Shown: positions 1 through 7,463 of the stretch, piece by piece
Layout of the letters: each line of letters begins with the position of its first letter
Numbering within the stretch: position 1 is the stretch's first letter
Origin: an uncultured Paracoccaceae bacterium
GTDB taxonomy: Bacteria > Pseudomonadota > Alphaproteobacteria > Rhodobacterales > Rhodobacteraceae
Reading direction: 5' to 3'
Length of the DNA: 11,041 nt
Assembly (NCBI GenBank): GCA_937916485.1
Contig: CALFSV010000156.1
Coordinates: forward strand, 1 to 11,041
Position numbers and translations under genes: made by a program
Notes under the pieces: generated by a model
Databases searched by the model: none
What the model was told of the DNA's origin: nothing
The model's input: the letters and a program-made list of their open reading frames with translations, nothing else

Positions 1-975
1 GGGCAGCGAGGCCCCCAAGTGAAGCATCGACGCGAGTTGAATGCCCAACTCGCCTGACGAATGGACCGAAGCACCATACTGAAATGTCTCGAGCACGCAC
101 CCCGCCTTGAAGGCTTGCCGCAGACCGCCCCAGAAGGTCGTGTCGAGCAGGACGACATCAAGTAGATCGTGCCGGATCGCCTGTGCCAGCTGCTCGAAGT
201 TCACTACTACTGCGTTTGTGGCAGTCGGGATTGGCACAAACTGTCGCAGCCTGCGCATGCCCTCGAGGCCCCAGCAAGGATCTTCAAAATAATCGTTGTT
301 AAGGTCGAGAATGGCACGACCTACTCGAACCGAGTCCTCGACCGACCAGACCGAATTCGGGTCGATCCGCAGCCGGTCTGTCGGAAAGGCGGCCCCAAGG
401 GCGCGGAATACCTCGACCTCGAAATCGGGCGGAAAGACGCCGGCCTTAAGCTTGTGCGTGGTAAACCCATGACGGGCCTTAAGGTCGGTGGCATGGGTCA
501 CTATTTCCTCGGGGGTGGTTTCCCCGCCCGCGCCGGTTTTGGCATTGCGGTAACGGAAAAAGAGGTATGAGGCAAAGGGGACCTTCTCCCGTAGGGCGCC
601 GCCCAGCAGGTCGCAGGCACGGATGCCAAGCGACTTGCCTGCGAGGTCCATGCAGGCCATCTCGACCGCTGCGTGTAGTTGGGCCCGGGCATTGTAGAGA
701 CTGCCGACAGGGTTCATGATCTTCCATCTAAGTTGTTCGAGTTGAAGTGGATCATGTCCGAGCAGATAGGGTTTGAGTGCTAACACCGCGCCTTCGGCTC
801 CGGCTCCGCCACCGCCCATCTCGCCCAGGCCTATAATGCCGTTGTCCCCCTTCACTTCGACGATGGTCCGGATGAAGCGGCCCCAATGGGCGCCATTGGC
901 ATGACGCAGCGGTGCCTCAAGCGGAACCGCCACGGTCGTGGCACGCAGATCGATGATCTTCACGGCGGACATCAT
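1..975 (-). CDS. Glucarate dehydratase-like enolase-superfamily enzyme (3' end cut by window edge)
   Basis: Likely cytoplasmic acid-sugar dehydratase that abstracts the proton alpha to a carboxylate and eliminates water to give a 2-keto-3-deoxy acid. The 325 visible residues contain the glucarate-dehydratase active-site set in order: KLK (K175, K177), the metal-site stretches RIDPN (D205, N207) and FEDPC (E231), ATN (N254), LLD (D278) and VHSS (H305). These match K205/K207, D235, E260, N289, D313 and H339 of E. coli GudD. GudD-type enzymes are about 420-450 aa, so roughly a quarter is missing beyond base 1. The start at 975 has GGAG (complement of 983-986) 7 nt upstream; a second ATG follows directly. 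The start overlaps the lactonase stop as ATGA, implying translational coupling and a lactone-to-acid-to-dehydration sequence. Family assignment is firm; D-glucarate as substrate is not, since the residues after ATN differ from GudD. Confidence 0.88.
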   Translation of the reverse strand, partial: MMSAVKIIDLRATTVAVPLEAPLRHANGAHWGRFIRTIVEVKGDNGIIGLGEMGGGGAGAEGAVLALKPYLLGHDPLQLEQLRWKIMNPVGSLYNARAQLHAAVEMACMDLAGKSLGIRACDLLGGALREKVPFASYLFFRYRNAKTGAGGETTPEEIVTHATDLKARHGFTTHKLKAGVFPPDFEVEVFRALGAAFPTDRLRIDPNSVWSVEDSVRVGRAILDLNNDYFEDPCWGLEGMRRLRQFVPIPTATNAVVVNFEQLAQAIRHDLLDVVLLDTTFWGGLRQAFKAGCVLETFQYGASVHSSGELGIQLASMLHLGASLP

Positions 976-1868
976 GGCGGGGCTCCAAACCGATGGGCGG
1001 GGTAGCCACGGACGCCTGGTTTGAGGGCAAAGAGGGCGCCTTCCAGAGGATGAGCGGCCAGGTGGGCGGAGGCCATCGTGAACCGAGCAGAGGTGACGTA
1101 GAGCTTATCGAGATCCGGTCCGCCAAAGGTGCAGGACGTCGGCCAAGAGCAGGGCAAGTCTGCCACACGGTCGATCTGTCCGTCTGGACCGGTTCGTGTC
1201 AGGCAGGCGCCACCTGCCACGCGCGCCGTCCAGATGCCGCCCTCGGCATCCATGCAGGACCCATCAGGCAAGCCGCGATCAAACCCCTCGCTCAGGATGT
1301 CGCGTGGACCAAGCCGGCCATCCGGGCGAAGAGAGCACTGAAAGAGGCTGTTTTTCGTCGTATCCGCGACCACCAGCCGGTTGGGCTCTGGCCAGACCAG
1401 TGTGTTGGCGATCCCGTAGAGATCGTCACTGACCTGCGACAACCTGCCATCAGGGGCGTATCGATACAACCGGCCGGCGGCGGCGGTGATGTCTCGGGGG
1501 CTGTCGTCTGGTGCTATATTCTGCTGCATGGATCCAACCCAAAAGGCGCCGTCCGGTCCGGCCGCGCCTTCGTTCAGTCGGTTGTCTGGCAGGTCGGGTT
1601 CGACTTCGACAAGTGGGCGCGGCTCTCCATGCCACGACCATGCGCAGATGTGCCGTTCCGTTCCTACAAGGGCGGAACCGTCCAAACACAGAGCAATCGA
1701 AGTCGGGCGCGCCTCGATTAGCCAGAGCCTGTGTGCACCAGTCGTCGGGTCCAAGGCATGGATCCGCCGGCCGATTATGTCGACCCAGACAAGCCGTTCC
1801 CGCCGGTCGTCCCAGAGCACGCTTTCGCCCACAACGTCCTGCGCATCGAATACGAGTTCAGTCATCAT
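972..1868 (-). CDS. SMP-30/gluconolactonase/LRE family lactonase
   Basis: Predicted cytoplasmic sugar lactone hydrolase, 298 aa, the normal length of this six-bladed propeller family (regucalcin 299 aa). Divalent-metal ligands are visible at the expected places: E15 in GESVLWD, N155 in GIANTLVW and D202 in LPDGSCMD. N99 in RLNEG corresponds to the substrate-contacting Asn of the family. It opens aldono- or aldarolactones made by a sugar dehydrogenase. The start at 1868 (tandem ATGATG) places the conserved E15 where the family has it. The reading frame is open upstream to 2072, but that part would lie antisense over the regulator gene and resembles no family N-terminus. The Shine-Dalgarno sequence is weak (GAG complement near 1877-1879). 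It is first gene of the leftward unit, sharing its promoter region with the divergent regulator gene, and its stop overlaps the next start by 4 nt. Exact lactone unknown. Confidence 0.9.
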   Translation of the reverse strand: MMTELVFDAQDVVGESVLWDDRRERLVWVDIIGRRIHALDPTTGAHRLWLIEARPTSIALCLDGSALVGTERHICAWSWHGEPRPLVEVEPDLPDNRLNEGAAGPDGAFWVGSMQQNIAPDDSPRDITAAAGRLYRYAPDGRLSQVSDDLYGIANTLVWPEPNRLVVADTTKNSLFQCSLRPDGRLGPRDILSEGFDRGLPDGSCMDAEGGIWTARVAGGACLTRTGPDGQIDRVADLPCSWPTSCTFGGPDLDKLYVTSARFTMASAHLAAHPLEGALFALKPGVRGYPAHRFGAPP

Positions 1869-1968
1869 GGTCGTCGCTCGCGTTGTAAATTGGTGGTTGA
1901 CAGAAAGGTTGATCCGTTTCTTGATACAATTCAAGCAAAACCTATCAGACAGGTTTGAGGCATAAGGG
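1869..1968. promoter_or_regulatory. Divergent promoter region between lactonase and regulator genes
   Basis: This 100-bp spacer must carry the promoters for both transcription units. It is visibly AT-richer than its flanks. On the plus strand TACAAT (1925-1930) resembles a -10 element, but the nearest TTGACA (1897-1902) lies 22 bp upstream, too far for a standard sigma-70 pair. CTTGA/TCAAG arms (1920-1924 and 1931-1935) surround the -10-like element. No convincing -35/-10 pair was found on the minus strand. Its role as a shared control region is inferred from the divergent layout. Confidence 0.6.
1938..1956. promoter_or_regulatory. 19-bp palindrome, candidate operator of the GntR regulator
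   Basis: AAACCTATCAGACAGGTTT is an inverted repeat centred on base 1947; eight of the nine pairs are complementary, the exception being 1944/1950. It lies 12 bp before the regulator start and just downstream of a TACAAT -10-like element, a natural autorepression position that could also silence the leftward genes. FadR-type GntR regulators usually bind palindromes of about this size. That this regulator binds it is inference. Confidence 0.6.
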
Positions 1969-2721
1969 ATGAAAAGCACCAAGGAAGTGAAGTCGGCTGT
2001 CGTGCCGACACAAGAGCCTCCGCTCATCGGATCCTCGAGCGGACTCGTCAGCGCTACGATCGAAGCCGTCACCCGCCATATCCAGAATCAGGCCCTCATG
2101 CCGGGTGACAGGCTTCCTTCAGAGGCGGCGATGTCGCGTGAGCTCGGGGTATCACGCACCGTTGTGCGCGAGGCGTTTCGGTCGCTGGATGCGATGCATA
2201 TCATTAAGCTTGCGACTGGAAAGCGGGCGAAGGTCGCGCGGATCGACTTTGGAGCCATGTCTCTGATGATCGAACATGGGGTCCATACAGACCAGATCGG
2301 GATCCAGCATATCTATGACGTGCGGCGCACGATCGAGACCCGAATTGTCGCCTTAGCCTCGATGCGGCGAAGTGAGCAGGAAGCAAGCGAGTTGTTGGAG
2401 ATTGTCGCCGCGATGCGGGCCACAGTAGAAGATCCGGCGCGTCTGATGGAGCATGACCTTGCCTTTCACGCAGCGCTTGCCAATGCCTCGCGCAACCCAG
2501 TCTTTGGCCTTCTAGTCGGTTCATTTCAGGGCATCACCCGCCAAACTTGGCCGATCGGCTGGAAAAGCCGCTCCACGGTGGAAGCCCGCGAAGTGATGAT
2601 CGCGACCCATGAGAGTATCGCTGAGAGGGTTGCGGCCGGTGATCAGGTCGGTGCAGTCGATCTGATGGCGCAACATTTTGACGAAAGTTTGCGAGCGCTG
2701 GTGAAGGCAGGCATGGCATGA
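1969..2721 (+). CDS. GntR-family transcriptional regulator, FadR subfamily (FCD domain)
   Basis: Probable local regulator of both arms of the locus, 250 aa. Residues about 24-93 form the winged helix: an amphipathic helix, PGDRLPSEAAMSRELGVSRT (45-64) with the recognition helix VSRTVVREAFRSL just after, then the wing. Residues about 110-245 form an all-helical FCD effector domain with the usual metal-binding set D163, H167, H214 and H236. FCD regulators commonly bind a carboxylated metabolite, which suits a sugar-acid pathway. The N-terminal 20 residues are a low-complexity extension. GAGG at 1957-1960 is 8 nt from the start. The stop overlaps the next start (ATGA), so it is co-translated with the first enzyme gene of the operon. 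A palindrome 12 bp upstream is the likely operator. Many family members are repressors relieved by a pathway intermediate; sign and ligand are not visible here. Confidence 0.95.
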   Translation: MKSTKEVKSAVVPTQEPPLIGSSSGLVSATIEAVTRHIQNQALMPGDRLPSEAAMSRELGVSRTVVREAFRSLDAMHIIKLATGKRAKVARIDFGAMSLMIEHGVHTDQIGIQHIYDVRRTIETRIVALASMRRSEQEASELLEIVAAMRATVEDPARLMEHDLAFHAALANASRNPVFGLLVGSFQGITRQTWPIGWKSRSTVEAREVMIATHESIAERVAAGDQVGAVDLMAQHFDESLRALVKAGMA

Positions 2722-3929
2722 AGATTTCTGCCGTCGAAACCGTCCGCCTAGCAGAGCGACCAAACCTAATCTGGGTTCTGGTTCATACAGACGAGGGCGT
2801 GCACGGTCTTGGAGAGACCTTCTTTGGAGCAAGCGCGGTCGAGGCCCATGTGCACGACTGGATCGCGCCCCGGGTGATCGGGCGTGACCCGCTTGCGATC
2901 GATAAGCTGTCGGCAGACCTGACGGGCTATCTTGGCTGGCGGTCAGCCGGGATCGAGACGCGCGGGAATTCGGCATTCGACATTGCACTGTGGGACCTCT
3001 GGGGGCGTGCGACGGGGCAACCGGTGGCGCAACTTCTGGGTGGCTTCACTCGCGACTCAATACGGACCTACAACACCTGTGCGGGCAACGACTACATAAA
3101 GAGTGCCGCTGGTCAGACAACCGCCAATTTCGGACTTGGACCGGGTCGGGCTGCCGCCGACTACGACGATCTGAATGGCTTCCTGCACCGGGCGGACGAT
3201 CTGGCGCATTCGCTGCTGGACGAGGGTATCACGGCCATGAAGATTTGGCCGTTCGATGCCGCCGCCGAGGCTTCGCGGGGACAGCACATCTCGGCCGCGG
3301 ATCTTGCCCGTGGCCTTGAGCCGTTCGAAAAGATCCGCCGTGCCGTCGGAGACCGAATGGACGTAATGGTTGAATTCCATTCGCTTTGGCAACTGACTCC
3401 TGCAATCAAGATTGCTCGGGCGCTGGCCGCCTATGACACTTACTGGCATGAAGATCCGATCCGGATGGACAGCCTTGGCGATCTGGCCCGCTATGCTGAC
3501 GCCTCGGCGGCGCCCGTCTGTGCCTCTGAGACGCTGGCGACCCGCTGGGGGTTTCGCGATCTGCTGGAGACCGGCGCCGCTGGTGTGGTCATGTTGGATA
3601 TCGGGTGGTGCGGCGGGCTGTCCGAGGCGCGCAAGATTGCCACCATGGCTGAGGCCTGGCACTTGCCGATCGCGCCACATGATTGCACGGGGCCTGTCGT
3701 CCTTGCCGCCTCGACTCACCTGTCGCTGAACGCGCCCAACGCGCTGATCCAGGAAAGTGTTCGGGCGTTTTATCGTGGCTGGTATCGCGATCTGGTCACG
3801 GCTCTACCGGAGGTCAAGGATGGCATGATCACCGTGCCGCCGGGGCCTGGACTTGGGCTCGACCTCAATCCAGATCTCGACAAAGCATTTACTGTTACCC
3901 GCAGACGTTCCGACGCGGGAAGCTCTTAA
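2718..3929 (+). CDS. Mandelate racemase/muconate lactonizing enzyme family protein, galactonate-dehydratase-like
   Basis: Enolase-superfamily enzyme of 403 aa, predicted cytoplasmic acid-sugar dehydratase. The N-terminal capping domain covers about residues 1-125 and the barrel follows. Metal ligands are E219, E245 (HEDPI) and E271 (SETL). H221 in VEFH sits where E. coli DgoD has its acid catalyst H185. D294 in MLDIGWCGG and H321 in PHDCTGP make the Asp-His dyad, and E346 in IQES closes the site. Unusual points are glutamate at the first metal position, where DgoD has Asp, and K175 followed by W177 (MKIWPFD) instead of the common KxK, KxH or KxN. Its start overlaps the regulator stop by 4 nt. 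With the lactonase and dehydrogenase it fits aldonate dehydration. A cycloisomerase acting on an aldarolactone, as known for an Agrobacterium family member, is an alternative. Substrate unknown. Confidence 0.88.
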   Translation: MKISAVETVRLAERPNLIWVLVHTDEGVHGLGETFFGASAVEAHVHDWIAPRVIGRDPLAIDKLSADLTGYLGWRSAGIETRGNSAFDIALWDLWGRATGQPVAQLLGGFTRDSIRTYNTCAGNDYIKSAAGQTTANFGLGPGRAAADYDDLNGFLHRADDLAHSLLDEGITAMKIWPFDAAAEASRGQHISAADLARGLEPFEKIRRAVGDRMDVMVEFHSLWQLTPAIKIARALAAYDTYWHEDPIRMDSLGDLARYADASAAPVCASETLATRWGFRDLLETGAAGVVMLDIGWCGGLSEARKIATMAEAWHLPIAPHDCTGPVVLAASTHLSLNAPNALIQESVRAFYRGWYRDLVTALPEVKDGMITVPPGPGLGLDLNPDLDKAFTVTRRRSDAGSS

Positions 3930-3964
3930 AAATCGGAACAACCAATCTCTGGGAGGAGACTGAA

Positions 3965-4942
3965 ATGAAACTGATCAAGACACTTACTGCGGCAGCCGCG
4001 CTAATGGCCGCCTCCACGGCCATGGCGCAGGACGACCAACTCGACATGGTGTTTACCGTTCACTCGGGCGCGTCCAACACCTTTTGGCAGGCGGTCCTGA
4101 AAGGCTATGAGGCAGCCTGCGATTTGATCGATGCAAATTGCCAGATGGTTTTTGTGCAAACTGACGGATCCATCGCCGAGCAGGTCAGCAACATCGAGGC
4201 CGCACTGGCGCGTCAGCCTGACGCGCTGATCACGTCTATCATCGACAACGACGCCTTTGACGAGGTTATCCAGCGGGCGCGTGACTCAGGGGTCATTGTG
4301 ATTTCGTCCAACGTGGACGATCTTGAGGGGGCCGCTGGCAACGCCCGCCAGGCCTTTGTTGGCCAGGGCTTCATTCCGGCGGGCTATGGTCTTGCCCGTG
4401 CACAGTCAGAGAACTTCCCATCTGAGGGGCCGCTTCACATCCTCGTGGGCGTTTCTGGGCCGGGTCAGAACTGGTCCGAGCAGCGCGCGCTTGGCGTGAC
4501 CAACTTCTTAGACGAGTACATTGCGGCAAACCCGGATCGCGAGATAACCTATGAAAAGATCGACTCCGGTCTGGATCTGGCCATTGTCGCGGATCGCGTC
4601 GGCGCCTACCTGTCAGCCAACCCCAACACGAATGCGTATTTCGACACTGGGTTCTGGCATGCTGGCGTCGCCGGAGTGCTGCGCGACCGCGGCGTCGGAC
4701 CGGGAGAGGTTTTGCTAGGCGGCTTCGACCTCGTCCCGATCGTGCTTGACGAAATGGAAGCAGGCTACATCCAGGTCGAAGTGGACCAACAGCCATACAT
4801 GCAGGGCTTCATGCCGGTCATGATGGTTTACCAGGCCGTCACCGTGGGTCTTGTCCCGGCAGACATCAACACGGGCGAAGCACTGGTCTATCCGGCCGAC
4901 GTGCCTGCCGTCCGGGAGCTTTCCGAACAAGGGCTGCGCTAA
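3965..4942 (+). CDS. Periplasmic sugar-binding protein of a CUT2-type ABC transporter
   Basis: Periplasmic receptor, 325 aa, that would deliver the sugar to the permease encoded next. A Sec signal peptide is clear: MKLIK, a hydrophobic Ala-rich core, and an AMA|Q cleavage site after residue 21. The mature part shows the ribose/xylose-type two-lobe fold: VHSGASNTFWQAVLKGYEAA (32-51), QPDALI with IDND, VISSNVDD, an inter-lobe GPGQNWSEQRALG segment, NAYFDTG, and GGFDLVP followed by VEVDQQPYMQG (271-281), a signature of this family. A strong GGAGGAG (3952-3958) 6 nt before 3965 fixes the start; the frame is open farther upstream, but that part lies inside the preceding gene and lacks a leader. 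A stable hairpin follows the gene, consistent with higher expression of the binding protein than of the membrane parts. Sugar identity is not readable from the sequence. Confidence 0.95.
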   Translation: MKLIKTLTAAAALMAASTAMAQDDQLDMVFTVHSGASNTFWQAVLKGYEAACDLIDANCQMVFVQTDGSIAEQVSNIEAALARQPDALITSIIDNDAFDEVIQRARDSGVIVISSNVDDLEGAAGNARQAFVGQGFIPAGYGLARAQSENFPSEGPLHILVGVSGPGQNWSEQRALGVTNFLDEYIAANPDREITYEKIDSGLDLAIVADRVGAYLSANPNTNAYFDTGFWHAGVAGVLRDRGVGPGEVLLGGFDLVPIVLDEMEAGYIQVEVDQQPYMQGFMPVMMVYQAVTVGLVPADINTGEALVYPADVPAVRELSEQGLR

Positions 4943-4949
4943 GTCCATA

Positions 4950-4984
4950 GACCGGCGCGGCGGTAAAGATCCGCCGTGTCGGTC
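4950..4984 (+). terminator. Intercistronic hairpin, mRNA stabiliser or attenuator-like
   Basis: Arms 4950-4963 and 4971-4984 pair over 14 consecutive positions as RNA (12 Watson-Crick and 2 G-U pairs), closing a 7-nt loop UAAAGAU. It lies 7 bp after the binding-protein stop and 24 bp before the permease start. No U-run follows, so it is not a classical intrinsic terminator. Similar hairpins between binding-protein and permease genes, such as the malE-malF repeat, block 3' exonucleases and raise the amount of binding-protein mRNA. The role here is inferred. Confidence 0.7.
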
Positions 4985-5008
4985 CAACCATGAAAGGACT
5001 GGAGCCCA

Positions 5009-5995
5009 ATGCGCCGTCTTGTTAAACTTGCTCTGCAAAAGCCTGAACTGGCCGGGTTCATGCTGCTCCTGCTCCTCGTGTTTGTGTTCCAGGTGCGCAC
5101 CGAAGGGCTTTTTCTCTCCACTAACAACCTGCGGGGCATCATGGGATTGCTGCCGGAAACAGCTCTGGTTGCCCTAGGCGTAACGCTTCTGATGATCTGC
5201 GGAGAGTTTGATCTGTCTGTTGGATCGACCTTTGCCTTAATGCCAATGACGATGGCCGTCCTTTTCGTCGGGGGAACACCGTTCTGGCTGGCCATGCTCG
5301 CGGGATTGGGCGTATGCGCGCTGATCGGGTTCATCAACGGTTGGCTTACGATCCGTTTTGAAATCCCATCGTTTATCACCACCCTCGGCATGTTGTTCAT
5401 GGCACGGTCCCTGACCATCGTCATTTCCGGCGGATTTCCCCCGAGAATTCGTGCTGGCGAAGTGCCCAGCCACCTCTTTGTAGGCTTCGTGGACGATGGC
5501 GGACTGATCCGGGCCTCGGTCCTCTGGTTTCTTGGGATCGCCATCCTTCTGGGCCTGCTTCTGGGCAAGACCAACTTTGGCAACTGGGTGCGGGCGACGG
5601 GTGGCTATCTACCTGCAGCCAATGCCTTGGGGATTCCAACCGGACGGGTGAAGATTGCCTGCTTCATGATCTGTTCAATGCTGGCCGGTTTCGCCGGGAT
5701 GATCCAGTCGCTGCGACTGAACTCCTTCCTGCCGTCGATTGGCGAGGGGATGGAGCTGCAGGCCGTGGCCGCAGCTGTGATCGGTGGAACGAGCCTGTTG
5801 GGCGGGATCGGCTCAATCATAGGCGGCGTTATCGGCGCGACACTAATCCGAGTGATAGACAACGGCATGGTCATGAGCCAAATCGACGCCAATTGGTTCA
5901 AGTTCGCAATCGGTGCGCTTACCATCTTTGCCGTCGTCGGTAATTCATGGCTACGCAAGAGTGGCCGCAAGATGAAGGTGGAGACGGACAAATGA
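5009..5995 (+). CDS. Sugar ABC transporter permease, CUT2 (RbsC/FrcC) family
   Basis: Inner-membrane channel subunit, 328 aa, expected to work as a homodimer. Several strongly hydrophobic segments are visible, about residues 15-30, 50-65, 70-89, 92-112, 120-140, 170-187, 214-233, 251-283 and 298-312. Family hallmarks include GEFDLSVGSTFAL (65-77), INGWLTIRFEIPSFITTLGM (109-128) and the glycine-rich GGTSLLGGIGSIIGG (259-273). AAAGGA (4993-4998) lies 10 nt and GGAG (5001-5004) 4 nt before the start. The gene follows the binding-protein gene after a 66-nt spacer occupied by the hairpin, and its TGA overlaps the ATPase start as ATGA, suggesting matched synthesis of the two subunits. The first conserved acidic loop reads GEFDLSVGS rather than the more common GGIDLSVGS, a mild variation. 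Confidence 0.95.
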   Translation: MRRLVKLALQKPELAGFMLLLLLVFVFQVRTEGLFLSTNNLRGIMGLLPETALVALGVTLLMICGEFDLSVGSTFALMPMTMAVLFVGGTPFWLAMLAGLGVCALIGFINGWLTIRFEIPSFITTLGMLFMARSLTIVISGGFPPRIRAGEVPSHLFVGFVDDGGLIRASVLWFLGIAILLGLLLGKTNFGNWVRATGGYLPAANALGIPTGRVKIACFMICSMLAGFAGMIQSLRLNSFLPSIGEGMELQAVAAAVIGGTSLLGGIGSIIGGVIGATLIRVIDNGMVMSQIDANWFKFAIGALTIFAVVGNSWLRKSGRKMKVETDK

Positions 5996-6723
5996 GCGAC
6001 GCCATCATCGAGGTGCAGAACCTGCACAAGTGGTATTCGGGCGTGCATGCGCTGAAGGGGGTATCGCTTGCGGTCAACCGGGGCGAGGCGCTAGGTCTTG
6101 TTGGTGACAACGGTGCGGGCAAATCGACCCTGATCAACATCCTGTCGGGGCTGCACAGCCAGGACGAAGGTGAGGTAGTGGTTGAGGGCAAGCCGACCTC
6201 TATCCGCAATCCCAAGGACGCGATGGCGCTGGGGATTGAGACCATCTACCAGTACAATTCCATGGTGCCGATCATGTCGATTGCGCGAAACATGTTTATC
6301 GGGCGTGAACCGCTAACCTTTTCGATCGGCGGTCTGGGCTGGCTGGACCAGAAGAAGATGCGCGCGGAATCGGTGAAGGCAATTGCTGATGTCGATCTGC
6401 ACCTGCGAAGCCCGGATGCGCTGGTTGGCGAGTTGTCCGGTGGCCAAAGGCAAGGTGTGGCTATCGCTCGTGCCATGCACTTCAAGTCCAAGGTCATGAT
6501 CCTAGATGAACCGACCAACCACCTTTCGGTCAAGGAAACCGCCAAGGTCATCGGTTTTGTCCGCAGCCTGAAGGAACAGGGGGTCACAGCGATCTTCATC
6601 AGTCACAACATGCACCACGTCTTTGCCTGTTGTGACCGGATCGTGGCCATGGCGTTGGGGCAGGTCGTGCTGGACAAGCGGACCGAGGAAACGTCGATCG
6701 AAGAAGTTCAGGACATGCTCTGA
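5992..6723 (+). CDS. Sugar ABC transporter ATP-binding protein, single-domain CUT2 type
   Basis: Energy-coupling ATPase of 243 aa at the cytoplasmic face. Complete nucleotide-binding motifs are present: Walker A GDNGAGKST (38-46), Q87 in the Q-loop, signature LSGGQ (148-152), Walker B VMILDE (168-173) and switch H205 in ISHNMHH. It has one ATPase domain, whereas RbsA/XylG-type proteins have two (about 500 aa). Single-domain versions paired with such permeases are known, for example FrcA of Sinorhizobium, and gene order here is the same (binding protein, permease, ATPase). The start at 5992 overlaps the permease stop (ATGA) and has AAGGTGGAG (5975-5983) upstream; an in-frame ATG at 5947 lies within the permease gene and adds residues unlike the family. 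The motif after Walker B reads PTNHLSV instead of the PTAAL common in sugar importers. Confidence 0.95.
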   Translation: MSDAIIEVQNLHKWYSGVHALKGVSLAVNRGEALGLVGDNGAGKSTLINILSGLHSQDEGEVVVEGKPTSIRNPKDAMALGIETIYQYNSMVPIMSIARNMFIGREPLTFSIGGLGWLDQKKMRAESVKAIADVDLHLRSPDALVGELSGGQRQGVAIARAMHFKSKVMILDEPTNHLSVKETAKVIGFVRSLKEQGVTAIFISHNMHHVFACCDRIVAMALGQVVLDKRTEETSIEEVQDML

Positions 6724-6733
6724 GACGCGGAAT

Positions 6734-6738
6734 GGAGG
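6734..6738 (+). promoter_or_regulatory. GGAGG ribosome binding site that decides the dehydrogenase start
   Basis: GGAGG begins on the last base of an in-frame ATG at 6732 and is 5 nt before the ATG at 6744. It therefore supports 6744 as the true start; nothing comparable precedes 6732. Confidence 0.7.
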
Positions 6739-6743
6739 ACTGT

Positions 6744-7463
6744 ATGGGGGTACTTGCACGACGCCGAGTGTTAGTGACAGGGGGCTGCGGCACGATCGGG
6801 CGGGCGCTTGTCGCGGCTTTCACAGAGGCGGACGCGCACGTGACGATCCTCGACCGGCATGATGCGACACCGCTGCCGGGCCACGGCTGGATTGGCTGCG
6901 ACTTGAATGATCTGAAGGGCACCGCGGCGGCTGTTGATGCGGTGGTCGAAGAGACAGGCGGTTTCGACGTCCTTGTTAACAATGCCGCCCTGATCCTGAA
7001 CCGTTCGCATGAGGACTTTACCTTTGAAGAATACGAAGAGCAGATCCGCGTTAACTCCACGGCTGGTTTCGTGTTGGCGCGTGCGGTATCGCCTGTGATG
7101 AAATCCAGGGGGCGGGGGAGGATCATCAACCTCACATCGCTGACCTTGAACGGCGAATGGGACGGGTTTACGCCCTATGTCGCCTCTAAAGGCGCTGTTC
7201 TTGGCCTAACGCGGGCTTTGTCGCGAGAGTTGGGGCCGTATGGGATCACTGTGAATGCGATTGCGCCCGGGGCCGTGGTCTCCGAGGCCGAGGCAAGAGT
7301 ATTCGGCGTAAAGTTGCATGAATACAATGAATTTGTACTGAAACGGCAGGCGATCAAGCGACGCATCACGGCGGAGGATATCGCCAGTCTGGCGGTTTTT
7401 CTCGCGTCTGACGGCGCGTCCATGATCTCGGGTCAGAATATCGGCGTGGACGGCGGATGGTAA
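6744..7463 (+). CDS. Short-chain dehydrogenase/reductase (classical SDR)
   Basis: NAD(P)-dependent oxidoreductase of 239 aa, the standard length for classical SDRs. The cofactor motif TGGCGTIG occupies residues 12-19, D37 at the end of the second strand favours NAD(H), NNAA lies at 79-82, and the catalytic residues are S132, Y145 and K149 (YVASK). The C-terminus ends with GQNIGVDGGW, typical of the group. In this operon the simplest role is oxidation of a cyclic aldose to its lactone for the SMP-30 hydrolase; oxidation or reduction of a later keto intermediate is equally compatible. It begins 20 nt after the ATPase stop using a GGAGG site, and an alternative ATG at 6732 would add four residues. 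Its last codons overlap the start of the epimerase gene by 7 nt. The SDR fold is certain, the substrate is not. Confidence 0.93.
   Translation: MGVLARRRVLVTGGCGTIGRALVAAFTEADAHVTILDRHDATPLPGHGWIGCDLNDLKGTAAAVDAVVEETGGFDVLVNNAALILNRSHEDFTFEEYEEQIRVNSTAGFVLARAVSPVMKSRGRGRIINLTSLTLNGEWDGFTPYVASKGAVLGLTRALSRELGPYGITVNAIAPGAVVSEAEARVFGVKLHEYNEFVLKRQAIKRRITAEDIASLAVFLASDGASMISGQNIGVDGGW

Noticed and set aside
993..1721. Long plus-strand open frame opposite the lactonase gene
   Set aside because: It is antisense to a well-supported enzyme, has no recognisable domain and is typical of high-G+C shadow frames.
1897..1930. TTGACA and TACAAT as a sigma-70 promoter
   Set aside because: The spacing is 22 bp, outside the usable range of about 16-19 bp; only the TACAAT is mentioned as a possible -10 element.
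1869..2072. Upstream in-frame extension of the lactonase gene on the minus strand
   Set aside because: It would cover the spacer and run antisense into the regulator gene, and the added 68 residues look unlike any SMP-30 N-terminus; the conserved Glu is correctly placed from 1868.
3057..3719. Long minus-strand open frame opposite the galactonate-dehydratase-like gene
   Set aside because: No family character, no ribosome binding site of note, and it overlaps a gene with complete catalytic residues.
3683..3964. In-frame extension of the binding-protein gene upstream of 3965
   Set aside because: It lies within the dehydratase gene in another frame; 3965 has a strong GGAGGAG and begins a textbook signal peptide.
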